Shown here: positions 1-8,719 of the stretch, one piece after another
How positions within the stretch are numbered: position 1 is the first letter of the stretch
Layout of the letters: every line of letters starts with the position of its first letter
DNA from: an uncultured Chromatiales bacterium
Lineage (GTDB): Bacteria > Pseudomonadota > Gammaproteobacteria > Steroidobacterales > BM003
Length of the DNA stretch: 50,185 nucleotides
Assembly: GCA_937128475.1 (NCBI GenBank)
Contig: CAKZML010000304.1
Coordinates: 1 to 50,185 of the forward strand
Reading direction: 5' to 3'
Notes under the pieces: generated by a model
The model's input: the letters and a program-made list of their open reading frames with translations, nothing else
Databases searched by the model: none
What the model was told of the DNA's origin: nothing
Translations under genes and position numbers: made by a program

Positions 1-935
1 ATCAGGTTGCGACGAGTAATTGCCGACTTGAACAGCGCCGGAAACAGGTCAAGCACCGTGCGCGGCGTATCACACATCTCAAGCAACTTATCCAGACCCC
101 TCTGGTGCTCGTCTATCAGGGCCTGCAGCCGTTCAGGCGCGCCCCTGAAAATTTTCCCGTGAGAAGGCAGTACCAGCACATCAGCCGGTAGTCGCTGCTT
201 CAGGCTGGCGCATGAATCCAGCCAGTCTGCCAGGGGATTTGCATGGGGCTCGGTGGGCCACACGCTGACGTTCGATGAAATTGTTGGAAGAATCTGGTCA
301 CCGGAAATAATCAGGTTGCGATCCGCACATACCAGGCAGGCATGTTCCGGAGAATGTCCCCGGCCAACTACCACTTCCCAGGTTTGCCCGCCGATGCTCA
401 ATTGCATGCCATCGGTCAGCCGGGTAAAGGCGTTGGGTAGATCGGATACCACCGAACCAAATCCCCCGAAGCGTTTGCGGTATTCCGCCAGTGACTCCTC
501 GTCAAACCCGGCACTGCGATAGAAGTCCACACCCTCACTGGGCGCTTCCGTGCCAGTATCCTGCACCAGGTTGCGACACAACAGATACTCGGTGCGGCTC
601 ATCCACAGCTCCACACCCCAGTGCCTGCATAGCCAGCCCGCCAGACCCACGTGATCCGGATGCAGGTGGGTGACAATCACCCGCGACACCGGCAGCCCGC
701 GGAACTTTTCTTCGAATAATTTCAGCCACAATCCCCGGGTTGCCTCATCGGACATCCCGGTATCGACGATGACCCAGCTGTCCCCGTCCCTGAGCAACCA
801 CAGGTTGATGTGACCCAGCATGATGGGTAGCGGCATTCTCAACCAGAAAATGTCCTCGGACACCTCCATGATCTCTCCCATGCCCGGGGCTTTTTCAAAC
901 TCATAACGCGGCTGAGTATCGATAGTTGGCAGCAT
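1..935 (-). CDS. MBL-fold metallo-hydrolase (3' end outside window)
   Basis: Metallo-beta-lactamase-fold hydrolase, probably a soluble thioesterase or lactonase/glyoxalase-II-like enzyme; the substrate cannot be read from sequence. The frame is open from the left edge of the window, so the C-terminus is missing; at least 311 residues are present. The zinc-binding signature HLHPDH lies at residues 90-95, followed by further family ligands: GHSPEH (His194), SGDQ (Asp213) and LPSHGK (His259). The ATG at 935 opens a protein beginning MLPTIDTQPRYEF; the frame stays open a little further upstream without a better start, so the N-terminus is moderately sure. It reads divergently from NnrU at 1082. 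Longer relatives carry a C-terminal helical domain after the last His, which the partial sequence appears to enter. Confidence 0.88.
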   Translation of the reverse strand, partial: MLPTIDTQPRYEFEKAPGMGEIMEVSEDIFWLRMPLPIMLGHINLWLLRDGDSWVIVDTGMSDEATRGLWLKLFEEKFRGLPVSRVIVTHLHPDHVGLAGWLCRHWGVELWMSRTEYLLCRNLVQDTGTEAPSEGVDFYRSAGFDEESLAEYRKRFGGFGSVVSDLPNAFTRLTDGMQLSIGGQTWEVVVGRGHSPEHACLVCADRNLIISGDQILPTISSNVSVWPTEPHANPLADWLDSCASLKQRLPADVLVLPSHGKIFRGAPERLQALIDEHQRGLDKLLEMCDTPRTVLDLFPALFKSAITRRNL

Positions 936-1081
936 GGGGAAAAGGGTATCCAGGAGTGGCCAGGGCGTGAATCTACCACATTCGAAGACCCTGGCCGGGC
1001 GATGGACTGTGCTCATCACCGCCAAACAGGCTATCCTCGGTATTTCCCGGGTATAACCCACAAATTTCGGAGAGTGTTGCC

Positions 1082-1636
1082 ATGGAATTGCTGATTGTTG
1101 GTCTTATTATTTTTATGGCCGCGCACCTGGTTCCGACCCTGCCCGCAGCCCGCCAGTCGCTTATAAGCAGCCTGGGCGAGAAAAAATACAAGGCCGTGTT
1201 CAGCCTGGTATCCCTGGTGGGCTTCGTCCTGCTGGTAATGGGCAAGGCAAAGGCACCCTTCGTGTCAGTCTATTTGCCGCCAAGCTGGGGCTACATTGCC
1301 ACGGCCGCGATCATGCTCCCGGTACTGATCCTGTTACCGGCCGCGCACATGCCCGGCAACATCAAGCGCTTCACCCGCCACCCGATGAACTGGGCCGTCG
1401 TGCTCTGGGCCATCGGTCACCTGCTGGCCAACGGCGACCAGGCCTCGGTGATCCTGTTCTCATCCTTTGGTTTATATGCCGTGTATGACATGTGGTCAGC
1501 CAACAAGCGCGGTGCGACTCGCCAGACCGAAAAACTGCCGGTGAAAAAAGACGTGATTATCGTCATGGCCGGCATCGTCACTTACGGACTGATCCGCTTC
1601 CTGCACCCCTATCTGTTCGGCGTGCCGGTAGGCTAG
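1082..1636 (+). CDS. NnrU family integral membrane protein
   Basis: Polytopic inner-membrane protein of the NnrU family (184 residues, a usual length). Founding members are linked to nitric oxide and denitrification metabolism, but most homologues, like this one, sit away from denitrification genes, so the role is open. Hydrophobic segments lie at about residues 1-22, 38-54, 70-90, 103-135 and 155-175. The conserved central motif is visible as RHPMNW followed by a Gly-His pair (about residues 98-112). A GGAGAG Shine-Dalgarno sequence eight bases before the ATG supports the start. It converges on the META lipoprotein gene, and both stop codons fall in a small inverted repeat. Confidence 0.85.
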   Translation: MELLIVGLIIFMAAHLVPTLPAARQSLISSLGEKKYKAVFSLVSLVGFVLLVMGKAKAPFVSVYLPPSWGYIATAAIMLPVLILLPAAHMPGNIKRFTRHPMNWAVVLWAIGHLLANGDQASVILFSSFGLYAVYDMWSANKRGATRQTEKLPVKKDVIIVMAGIVTYGLIRFLHPYLFGVPVG

Positions 1637-1659
1637 GTCACCGCCTAGTCGCCAGGCGG
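1633..1659. terminator. Short inverted repeats at convergent stops
   Basis: CTAGG (1633-1637) is the reverse complement of CCTAG (1644-1648), and these arms contain the TAG stop codons of both converging genes. A second overlapping hairpin, CCGCCT (1641-1646) with AGGCGG (1654-1659), follows. There is no T-tract on either side, so function as a terminator is only a guess. Confidence 0.3.
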
Positions 1660-2097
1660 GGCCGCCCGCAGCACGACCAGTTCCCTGTCCTGTTCATCCA
1701 GTAGATGCAGGAGAGCATCGCCACGAGTCATGCTGGCGACTTTTTCCAGGATACCCAGGTAGCGGTGCTCCAGGTCCATGTTCGCCTGTTCGCAAGCCAT
1801 CATGGTTGAGCCTATCGGCCCGATGGTCAGCTTGCCTTCAGTCAAGGTGAATACACCGAAGTAGCGATTGCATCCGCCGCTGCCAGAGAACCTGCCGCTG
1901 TCCGACAAGTTCATGGTGACCCGCGGCTCCCCGAGCCACTTCTCACCTTCCAGTGAGTCCAGAATCCAGTCTCCGGCGAGAACCGAGAAATCCACTGCCT
2001 CGGGATTTGTGACCTGGGCAGTTTCTTGTGCCCGCTCCTGTCCGGCGCAAGCCGCCAGCAGAACCGTAAAAATCAACGTGCCGATGATATTTTTCAT
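1645..2097 (-). CDS. META-domain (HslJ-like) lipoprotein
   Basis: Small envelope lipoprotein with a META domain. HslJ of E. coli is the best-known member and is linked to heat shock and novobiocin resistance, but the molecular function is unclear. The first 17 residues form a lipoprotein signal with lipobox LAAC (Cys17). The META domain follows (about residues 37-145): a DWILDSLEG-type opening, the characteristic GSGGCNRYFG motif, and the IGPIGSTMMAC segment with its paired cysteine. AGGAG lies six bases before the ATG. It is the downstream neighbour of the HIT-domain gene on the same strand, 23 bases apart, so co-transcription is likely. Confidence 0.9.
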   Translation of the reverse strand: MKNIIGTLIFTVLLAACAGQERAQETAQVTNPEAVDFSVLAGDWILDSLEGEKWLGEPRVTMNLSDSGRFSGSGGCNRYFGVFTLTEGKLTIGPIGSTMMACEQANMDLEHRYLGILEKVASMTRGDALLHLLDEQDRELVVLRAAPPGD

Positions 2098-2120
2098 TTA
2101 AGACTCCTTGTCCTGGCTAT

Positions 2121-2564
2121 TTACCGACAGGCATCGAATCCTGCCAGCGCTTCCGCTTCCTTACTCAATTCATCAAGCAGTTTTCCGATCCGGGCCTCCA
2201 GGTCCGCCGCCTCGTAGGGCTGCGCAACACCCACACCCCAAACCGGGGCCGGCCAGGCGGCATCATCTCGATAACGCACTACGTGATGCAGGTGCAACTG
2301 TGGCACCAGGTTGCCTATGGCGGCGACATTCAACTTGTCAGGGCGATAAATTCGAGTAAGACAATCCGCCAGGCGTCCCGACTCTCTTAGCAGCTGAACC
2401 TGGTCGTTCCAATCCAGCTGGTGAATCTCGGACACATCAGCCCTGGCAGGGACCAGGATGCACCAGGGGAAGCGACTATCATTAAGCAGCAGCAACTTGC
2501 TCAGGGCGAAGCTGCCAAGTTGCAGACAATCCTGTTGCAGACGCTCATGCAGAATGAAACCCAT
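2121..2564 (-). CDS. HIT domain-containing protein
   Basis: Histidine-triad family protein of 147 residues. HIT proteins are soluble nucleotide hydrolases or transferases acting on nucleoside phosphoramidates or dinucleoside polyphosphates. The catalytic triad motif reads QLHLHHVVR (about residues 89-97), the His-phi-His-phi-His core being H-L-H-H here, as in the bacterial subgroup that carries a PAPVWG segment shortly after it. The N-terminal KLLLLNDSRFPWCILVPAR segment is typical of this group. It sits 26 bases downstream of the patatin-like gene and 23 bases upstream of the META lipoprotein, all on the minus strand. The natural substrate is not predictable. Confidence 0.9.
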   Translation of the reverse strand: MGFILHERLQQDCLQLGSFALSKLLLLNDSRFPWCILVPARADVSEIHQLDWNDQVQLLRESGRLADCLTRIYRPDKLNVAAIGNLVPQLHLHHVVRYRDDAAWPAPVWGVGVAQPYEAADLEARIGKLLDELSKEAEALAGFDACR

Positions 2565-2590
2565 ACCGATAAGACTCCCGATGCCTGAAT

Positions 2591-3658
2591 TCAGCCCAGT
2601 GACTCGAGCCTGGCGGCCAGGTCACCGCCAGCGAGTAACTCCCGAAATTCGTCAACCATGCGCTCGCTCTCAGCCACCACGGTATTCCAGTAACTGATGC
2701 GCTGCTCGTTATCCAGGTTCACGAAATCCTTCCTGTCCGGAATCTTCCCATAGGGCAGACTGGCGACAAACTCCTCCGAGGGAGACACCAGCAGGACCTT
2801 GTCGGTCGCCGCGCCCCCTGCTCGCCGCCAGGACAGGCTCTTGTCGAACCAGCCCGGCACCATGTACGGATAGAAGTGTGGATAAAAAACCAGCCCGTCA
2901 TCGCTGCTCAGGGAATCGTTGAAGTGGTAATCCGTGACACCACCGTCGCGATACATGCCCCTGGGAGCTCCGTGAATATCCCGCACTCCCTCGAGCACCA
3001 GGGGAATGGAGCCACTGGCCACCACCGCGTCCTCCACGTTTTGCTCACTCAGGGCGATACGGTGCATGGGCAGTCCCGCCAGGTTCATAAACGGCGGCTC
3101 ATCCCTGGGATCGAAAAACAACGCCCGCTCATACGACACGGCAAGCGCCCGCCGACTAATCAGGTTGCCGGTGGCCGCCGCCATCATGCCCAGGCCCTGT
3201 AACCAGGGTTGCTCAAAAGCTGCCGCGCCACGACAGCGCACCGCCATTACGTTCAGTCGAACACGGGGATTGGACAGCATCTGCGCCTCGCCACCGCCCC
3301 CGGCAATCAGCTTGAAAAATCGCCGGGTCTCCGCGGTAACTTCCTCGGCGGTGGGCTTCTTCCCATAGCGCTGCTCAACATAGGCATCTTCAAATCTCTG
3401 GATAGCAGCGACCGGGTCAGGTTTTGCATAGCAACTGAACCGCCAGGCTCCAATCGATGAGCCCAACAGGAACAGCGGTGTCTTGCGCAGGGGCAACAAT
3501 TCGCCGGCAATGAATTTGTCCAGCCGACTCAATGCCAGCCACTTGGGTCCGCCGGAGGCGCCCGCCATAACCTGGAACCGATCAAAGTCGAACCCTTCCC
3601 GGGTCAATACTCTTGTAGCCCCGGGGCCCGCCCGAAAACGAAGTGTCTTGAATGCCAT
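2591..3658 (-). CDS. Patatin-like phospholipase family protein
   Basis: Serine acyl hydrolase of the patatin superfamily (355 residues). The oxyanion stretch GASGGPKW is at residues 33-40, the nucleophile elbow GSSIGAW is at 66-72 with Ser68 as nucleophile, and the catalytic Asp lies in the RDGGVTDYHF motif near residue 240. These are the three signatures needed for a Ser-Asp dyad lipase. No signal peptide is visible, so it is probably cytoplasmic or membrane-peripheral and may act on phospholipids or neutral lipids. In this window it could also serve neutral-lipid turnover, given the wax ester genes 40 kb away, but that is inference. It is part of a same-strand run with the HIT and META genes. 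Confidence 0.88.
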   Translation of the reverse strand: MAFKTLRFRAGPGATRVLTREGFDFDRFQVMAGASGGPKWLALSRLDKFIAGELLPLRKTPLFLLGSSIGAWRFSCYAKPDPVAAIQRFEDAYVEQRYGKKPTAEEVTAETRRFFKLIAGGGGEAQMLSNPRVRLNVMAVRCRGAAAFEQPWLQGLGMMAAATGNLISRRALAVSYERALFFDPRDEPPFMNLAGLPMHRIALSEQNVEDAVVASGSIPLVLEGVRDIHGAPRGMYRDGGVTDYHFNDSLSSDDGLVFYPHFYPYMVPGWFDKSLSWRRAGGAATDKVLLVSPSEEFVASLPYGKIPDRKDFVNLDNEQRISYWNTVVAESERMVDEFRELLAGGDLAARLESLG

Positions 3659-3753
3659 GTAAGCCTTTACCGTCTCTGTTCACGCCCTGTAAATCGCCGA
3701 CCCATGTTAACCGCATTGAAGGGGGCGGTTCCAAGTTGCCGATTCCCGAAATG

Positions 3754-4089
3754 TCAGACTGCCAGCATCATCAAGCAGTCCGAACCATCAAGCGCCAGGT
3801 GAATCAGAAGACCACAGGCAAGCACCCGGGTCTTGCGCGGCCAAAGCAGTAAAAGATAGACCAGCGCGGGAATCGGGCCATGCAATGGGTGGGTTGTAAG
3901 GCTACACCTCAGGGGATCGTAAAGGGTATCGGCCAACAGGTGATCCAGGTCAATCAGCATGCCCGCCATCATCACCAACCACGCCATCTTCCAGCGCTCG
4001 GGCCAGCACAGTCGCGCGAACACGCCGGGCACCAGCCCATGCAAGAGCAGGTGCAATACGGGCCTGGCCAGTAGCAGCCACTCACTCAT
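3754..4089 (-). CDS. DUF6122-like small membrane protein
   Basis: Small polytopic membrane protein of about 111 residues with four hydrophobic stretches. It resembles the DUF6122 family by the order of its motifs: LHxLVPG near the N-terminus, MLIDLDHLLAD (about residues 42-52), YDPLRCSLTTHPLHG (56-70), and a C-terminal HLALDGSDC segment. The conserved Asp/His residues resemble those of YdjM-type predicted metal-dependent membrane hydrolases; no activity is established for this group. The frame allows a TTG one codon upstream, but the ATG at 4089 is the simpler start. It lies 39 bases downstream of the CPBP protease gene on the same strand. Confidence 0.75.
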   Translation of the reverse strand: MSEWLLLARPVLHLLLHGLVPGVFARLCWPERWKMAWLVMMAGMLIDLDHLLADTLYDPLRCSLTTHPLHGPIPALVYLLLLWPRKTRVLACGLLIHLALDGSDCLMMLAV

Positions 4090-4128
4090 CAAAGACTGGC
4101 CCGGTAAGGTTTCCGCGAATACAGCACC

Positions 4129-4707
4129 CTAGGCGGAGTCCTGAGAAGCGACCGGGGCCTGGCGCAACAACAGTCGCAGGGCAATAAAGTCATACAAGGC
4201 GTGAACAATGATCGGAACCAGCAAGTTATCGGTGCGCCAATACAGCAAGCCCAGGTACAGGCCCATCAAGCAGGCAAAGACCATGTAGGTGCGACTCACC
4301 CAATGTGCTGCGCCAAAAACGAAACTTGCCAGCAGCAAGCCCGGCCAGGGACCCAGCCAACCCTGGAGACCTTGCTGGATAATGCCGCGAAACAGCATCT
4401 CCTCACCCAGCCCGGCCAACAACGCTATGACCGCAATTTGCCAGCCGGTCGCCCCGCGAAACAGTGAAACAATATTCCTGTCGACCCAGCTAAAGAATTC
4501 CTCCACCGGGGACAACCGAAGACTGCGGGCCCAGACCAGCAACCCCCATATTGGCAAGGTGCCAAGCACACCCATCAGGATCGACAGGCCACCAGGGGAA
4601 AGTGTCAGCGGAATGTCCAGCAGCCAGGACAGCAGCAGGGACAGGGGCAGCAGCGCTCCTTCAAACAACATGATCAGGGTAAGGAAATTTATTCGAGGGA
4701 TGTGCAC
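4129..4707 (-). CDS. CPBP family intramembrane glutamic endopeptidase
   Basis: Integral membrane protease-like protein of the CPBP/Abi (Rce1) family, 192 residues. The conserved motifs are all present: GEEMLFRG (Glu102-Glu103 with Arg107), the FVFGAAHW segment carrying the second motif His, and HALYDF near the C-terminus for the third motif. Bacterial members are linked to peptide processing, bacteriocin self-immunity or membrane protein cleavage; the substrate here is unknown. The start is a GTG with AGGAG five bases upstream. It lies between the DUF6122-like gene and the MltF-like gene, all minus strand. Confidence 0.88.
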   Translation of the reverse strand: MHIPRINFLTLIMLFEGALLPLSLLLSWLLDIPLTLSPGGLSILMGVLGTLPIWGLLVWARSLRLSPVEEFFSWVDRNIVSLFRGATGWQIAVIALLAGLGEEMLFRGIIQQGLQGWLGPWPGLLLASFVFGAAHWVSRTYMVFACLMGLYLGLLYWRTDNLLVPIIVHALYDFIALRLLLRQAPVASQDSA

Positions 4708-4740
4708 GACACTCCTGTGGACCCGTCCGACCCGGCGGAC

Positions 4741-6297
4741 TTACCGGTCACCTATGATTTTTTCTCGCAAGTCAGAACGTTCCCAGCTCAATTTATAGGC
4801 CACGTAATACTTGTAAATATTGCTCACGTACTGGACGGTCTCCCGACCAATGTTCTTGGCCACCACCACTTCCACGTTGTCGAACCAGACCGTGTTGTCA
4901 TAGCCCTGCTTCTTGGCCAACCGGCGCATCTTCGCGATCTTGGCCGGCCCTGCGTTATAGGCCGCTACCGCAAACATCCACTGGTCCAGGGGATGCACGC
5001 TGGCATCATCGAAATATCGGTCCGCCAGGAAGCGCAGATACTTGGCCCCGGCGTGTATGTTGTTCTCCAGTTCATACACATCTTCAATGCCAACGTTCTT
5101 GTCACTGGCAGTGGACGGCTTGACCTGCATGATACCCACCGCGCCCGCGGCACTTTTCTTGTTGTTGTCGAACGCCGATTCCTGGAACGCCTGGGCGGCC
5201 AGTTCCAGCCAGTCAAATCCGTACTGCTCACCATACTTCCTGAACAGCCTGGATAGCGGCTGGAGTTGTTCCAACGCCGCCTTGGAACTGACGCTTTTCA
5301 CCCAACCGCTGTCATCCAGGTATTTATTTCGCACCACATTGCCGTACAGGGTGCCCTGGCCATGACTGCGCATGAACTCATCCAAAAGGGCCTTCAGCTT
5401 GGGACTGTTCTTGCGGAATCCCCAGGCAATATCACCATCCATGTTTACTACCAGGTCCTCGCGCATGACCAGGTCTTCCAGCACACCACTCCAAAACCTG
5501 GCCTTCACATCATCAACCACGGTCATCGGGTAGATACCCGCGTTGACCATTTCCAGCACATCCTCGTCTTCCAGAACCTCTTCCACCAGGCGGATGCGTG
5601 GCGGCTTAATATTCATGGCGATAAACCCGGCAGACAATCGATTAAGGCTTTCAAAGTAACTACTGGAGGCGCGCACGAAAATATCCTGCCCGGCCAGGTC
5701 CTGGATACTCTCAATGGGCGGCGCAGAGGGCCCGGTCACGATGACTTCGCTGACCCCGCTATATATTGGCTTGGAAAAATCTATTTGCGCGGAACGTTCC
5801 GGGGTGACCGTCAGGTTTGCTGCAATCAGGTCAGCCCGGCCAGCCAGCAAGTCAGGAAGCAGGCGCTCCCGGGTAACTGGAATAGGCACCACGTAAATTG
5901 GCAGGCGAGTGGTCTTGTACTTCTTGTTCAGGAATCGCTCAAACTCAGCCAGCATCTCCACGGTGATGCCACTGGGCCGGCCTTCATCAAAGAAATACAA
6001 ATATCCGCTATGCACCACCAGCACGCGAATGCCGCGTCGTTCGACCATGCCGTCCAGGTCACCGCTCCAGGGATGCCATACCGATGAAAACTGGTCCGGC
6101 AAATCCGACATCCCAATGCCGCTGCTCAATAATTCATGGGTCGCCGGGGAGTCAGGAGACTGCTGCTGGGGGACATCCCGGCGTTCTCCGGGCTTGGGCT
6201 GATCTGACGAGGGCTGACAAGCGACAAGAAACCCGGCCAGCAACACCAGGCCGCAGCAGCGACCCAGCAATGCATTTGTCAGCCCGGACAATCTCAA
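4741..6297 (-). CDS. mltF: MltF-type membrane-bound lytic murein transglycosylase
   Basis: Outer-membrane-anchored lytic transglycosylase that cleaves peptidoglycan to 1,6-anhydro-muropeptides. A lipoprotein signal ends at lipobox LVAC (Cys27 from the chosen start). It is followed by a periplasmic solute-binding protein type 3 regulatory domain (about residues 60-295) and a C-terminal SLT domain (about 345-490). The catalytic Glu is in FQESAFD (about residue 373), followed by the GAVGIMQVKPSTA substrate-binding motif and the AAYNAGP motif. The open frame begins with a TTG at 6306, but that lies directly on the GGAGA Shine-Dalgarno; the TTG at 6297, nine bases after it, is better placed. MltF responds to bound muropeptide and its SBP domain is not a transporter component. 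Confidence 0.92.
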   Translation of the reverse strand: MRLSGLTNALLGRCCGLVLLAGFLVACQPSSDQPKPGERRDVPQQQSPDSPATHELLSSGIGMSDLPDQFSSVWHPWSGDLDGMVERRGIRVLVVHSGYLYFFDEGRPSGITVEMLAEFERFLNKKYKTTRLPIYVVPIPVTRERLLPDLLAGRADLIAANLTVTPERSAQIDFSKPIYSGVSEVIVTGPSAPPIESIQDLAGQDIFVRASSSYFESLNRLSAGFIAMNIKPPRIRLVEEVLEDEDVLEMVNAGIYPMTVVDDVKARFWSGVLEDLVMREDLVVNMDGDIAWGFRKNSPKLKALLDEFMRSHGQGTLYGNVVRNKYLDDSGWVKSVSSKAALEQLQPLSRLFRKYGEQYGFDWLELAAQAFQESAFDNNKKSAAGAVGIMQVKPSTASDKNVGIEDVYELENNIHAGAKYLRFLADRYFDDASVHPLDQWMFAVAAYNAGPAKIAKMRRLAKKQGYDNTVWFDNVEVVVAKNIGRETVQYVSNIYKYYVAYKLSWERSDLREKIIGDR

Positions 6298-6340
6298 ATC
6301 ACACAATCTCCGTTAATGGGACGGGAACCCCGTATCGCCG

Positions 6341-6976
6341 TCAGGGCGCCAGTCGATCCGCCTTCCACCCGGCGCCATCCCGAGTGTACATGAAGCGGTC
6401 ATGCATCCTGTTTGGCCTGCCCTGCCAGAACTCAACGCTCCTGGGCACCACCCTGAAGCCCCCCCAGAACGAAGGCAGGCTGACGTCCTTGTTGGCAAAT
6501 TTTTGTTTCATTTCCTCAAGCTTGGCCTCCAGCAGACCCCGCGAGGAAACCACTGAACTTTGCTGGGAGACCCAGGCGCCAAGCTGACTGCCCCGGGGCC
6601 GGCTGAGAAAATATTTCATGGATTCCGTAGTGGAGACTTTCTCCGCCCGCCCGCGAATGATTACCTGCCGTTCCAGGGGCAGCCAGAGGAACAATAAGGC
6701 GACTTCAGGATTCGAGGAAATATCCCGGGCCTTGGCGCTTTCGAAATTGGTGTAGAACACGAAGCCTTCTTCGTTCCAGAATTTCAGCAGCACAGTGCGC
6801 AGAGACGGGCGTGCCTGCTCGTCCACCGTCGCCAGGCTCATGGCGTTGGGATCTGACAGACCTGACTCCCTGGCCTGCTCAAACCAAAGCTGAAACTGAT
6901 TGAAGGGGTCCCCTGCAAGGTCAGCGCGCCGAAGCCCCAGTCGCGAGTATTCGCGGCGCAATTCACCTATATCCAT
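6341..6976 (-). CDS. pdxH: Pyridoxamine 5'-phosphate oxidase
   Basis: FMN-dependent oxidase that makes pyridoxal 5'-phosphate from pyridoxine or pyridoxamine 5'-phosphate, the last step of vitamin B6 synthesis and salvage. At 211 residues it has the standard length. It shows the N-terminal MDIGELRREY with the DPFNQFQLW segment, the RTVLLKFWNEEGFVFYTNFES FMN-binding region, the LPLERQVIIRGRAEK strand, the SRPRGSQLGAWVSQQS phosphate-binding segment, and the C-terminal WQGRPNRMHDRF followed by WKADRLAP. AGGAA precedes the ATG. It is divergent from fhs. A second, shorter PNPOx-like protein occurs at 26.2 kb, but only this one has the full PdxH signature. Confidence 0.97.
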   Translation of the reverse strand: MDIGELRREYSRLGLRRADLAGDPFNQFQLWFEQARESGLSDPNAMSLATVDEQARPSLRTVLLKFWNEEGFVFYTNFESAKARDISSNPEVALLFLWLPLERQVIIRGRAEKVSTTESMKYFLSRPRGSQLGAWVSQQSSVVSSRGLLEAKLEEMKQKFANKDVSLPSFWGGFRVVPRSVEFWQGRPNRMHDRFMYTRDGAGWKADRLAP

Positions 6977-7073
6977 TTCTTGTTCCTGTTTGCAATGCGG
7001 AATTTCAGGTATTCGGTATAACCAGATTAATAGTGTACCCTCTTGCGTTTCGAATTAATCGAGGACGAAGAGC

Positions 7074-8681
7074 ATGTCAGGCACTGTGCAGGAAATTGGC
7101 CAACTCGCCAAGCAATTGGGGATCGCTCCCGAACACGTCATCGCCTACGGGACCGAAAAAGCCAAGCTCAGACATGAAGCAGCTGCCGGCCGGAAGTCAG
7201 GGAGATTGATCCTGGTTACCGCAATGACGCCAACCGGCGCCGGCGAAGGCAAGACGACAACATCCATCTCTCTTGGCCAGGGCATGGCCAGCCTGGGTGA
7301 AAAAGTCTGCATCGCCCTGCGAGAACCGTCTCTGGGTCCGATGTTCGGCATGAAAGGCGGCGCAACCGGTGGCGGCAAGGCCAGCCTGGTTCCCGAAGAA
7401 GACATCAACCTGCACTTCACCGGCGATTTTCATGCCATCACCGCAGCCCATAACCTGTTGGCAGCGCTGCTGGATAATCACATTCATTACGGCAACCCGC
7501 CTGAAGTGGATCCGCGCCGCATCAGCTGGCGCCGCGTTATCGACATGAATGACCGGGCATTGCGCCATGTGGTCATCGGCCTGGGCGGGGTACTCCAGGG
7601 CGTTCCCAGGGAAACCGGTTTCGACATCACACCGGCCTCGGAAATCATGGCAACGCTTTGCCTGGCCGAGGACGAGGCAGACCTGCGCAAACGTCTTTCC
7701 CGACTAATCGTCGCCGAGGAAGCCGATGGCAACCCGCTGACCGCCGAAGATGTTGGCGCGGTAGGCGCAATGATGCGTTTGCTCAAGGAGGCCATGCTGC
7801 CGAACCTTGTACAGACTTGTGAGGGCGTCCCCACCCTGGTGCACGGCGGACCCTTCGCCAACATCGCCCATGGCTGCAATAGCGTGATCGCAACCCGCAT
7901 GGCCCTGAAACTGGGTGACTGGGCGATTACCGAAGCCGGCTTCGGCTCCGACCTGGGCGCGGAAAAATTCGTCGACATCAAGTGCGGTTACACCGGGCTT
8001 ACCCCGGCGGCAGTGGTCCTGGTGGCCACCATCCGCGCACTCAAGCGTCATGGCGGAAAGGGACCCAAGGACTTGATTGCCGAAGACGTGGCCGCTGTCA
8101 AAGCAGGCCTGCCCAACCTGTTCAAGCACGTAGAGAATATTCGTGGCTTCGACAGGGAGCCGGTGGTGTCCATCAATCGCTTCGACACCGACACCGATGC
8201 CGAGGTGGAAGTAGTACGCAAGGCCTGCGAGGAGCTGGGTGTGCGGTGCGCCGTATCGACTGCCTTCGCCGACGGTGGCAAGGGTGCGGAAGAACTCGCA
8301 AGAGCGGTTATTGAAACGGCCAACGAGGAAACCCGTCCCCTGAAGCCCACCTATGACTGGTCGGACCCCATCAAGAAAAAGATCGAGGCGATTGCCACCA
8401 AGGTCTACGGAGCCGAGGGCGTGGATTACACCGCCACCGCCACCAAGGACCTGGCCCGAATCCAGCGCCTGGGTTTCGCGGGCCTGCCAATTTGCATGGC
8501 CAAGACACCCCTGTCACTAAGTGACGATCCCAAGCAGATCTGTCGCCCCACCGGCTTCCGGATCACTATTAGAAATGTGCTGCTTTCGGCAGGAGCCGGC
8601 TTCCTGGTGCCCCTGGCCGGAGACATTATCCGCATGCCCGGATTACCCAAGCGGCCCAACGCCCTGGATATCAAGGGCTAG
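7074..8681 (+). CDS. fhs: Formate-tetrahydrofolate ligase
   Basis: ATP-dependent ligase joining formate to tetrahydrofolate to give 10-formyl-THF in one-carbon metabolism. The protein has 535 residues, slightly short for the family (about 555). The P-loop TPTGAGEGKTT is at residues 52-62, followed by the LREPSLGPMFGMKGGA(T)GGG and DINLHFTGD signatures. The folate-binding and C-terminal regions are intact (FADGGKGAEELA, and the terminal GDIIRMPGLPKRPNA). GAGGA is nine bases upstream of the ATG. No other folate gene is adjacent. It may support formate assimilation or purine synthesis alongside FolD encoded elsewhere. Confidence 0.97.
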   Translation: MSGTVQEIGQLAKQLGIAPEHVIAYGTEKAKLRHEAAAGRKSGRLILVTAMTPTGAGEGKTTTSISLGQGMASLGEKVCIALREPSLGPMFGMKGGATGGGKASLVPEEDINLHFTGDFHAITAAHNLLAALLDNHIHYGNPPEVDPRRISWRRVIDMNDRALRHVVIGLGGVLQGVPRETGFDITPASEIMATLCLAEDEADLRKRLSRLIVAEEADGNPLTAEDVGAVGAMMRLLKEAMLPNLVQTCEGVPTLVHGGPFANIAHGCNSVIATRMALKLGDWAITEAGFGSDLGAEKFVDIKCGYTGLTPAAVVLVATIRALKRHGGKGPKDLIAEDVAAVKAGLPNLFKHVENIRGFDREPVVSINRFDTDTDAEVEVVRKACEELGVRCAVSTAFADGGKGAEELARAVIETANEETRPLKPTYDWSDPIKKKIEAIATKVYGAEGVDYTATATKDLARIQRLGFAGLPICMAKTPLSLSDDPKQICRPTGFRITIRNVLLSAGAGFLVPLAGDIIRMPGLPKRPNALDIKG

Positions 8682-8696
8682 GCCAGAAGTTGTTGC

Positions 8697-8719
8697 GCCC
8701 GGGACTATTCGTCCCGGGC
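8697..8719. terminator. Hairpin between convergent fhs and ggt
   Basis: A perfect nine-base stem, GCCCGGGAC (8697-8705) with GTCCCGGGC (8711-8719), encloses a five-base loop, TATTC. The loop and first stem base contain the TAG stop codon of the minus-strand ggt gene. There is no T-tract, so it may be a bidirectional RNA 3'-end stabiliser or a weak terminator rather than a classical intrinsic one. Confidence 0.5.

Noticed and set aside
5266-6087. Long plus-strand ORF of 273 codons
   Set aside because: It is fully antisense to the MltF-like gene, whose signal peptide and two domains are unmistakable; its translation has no recognisable motif.
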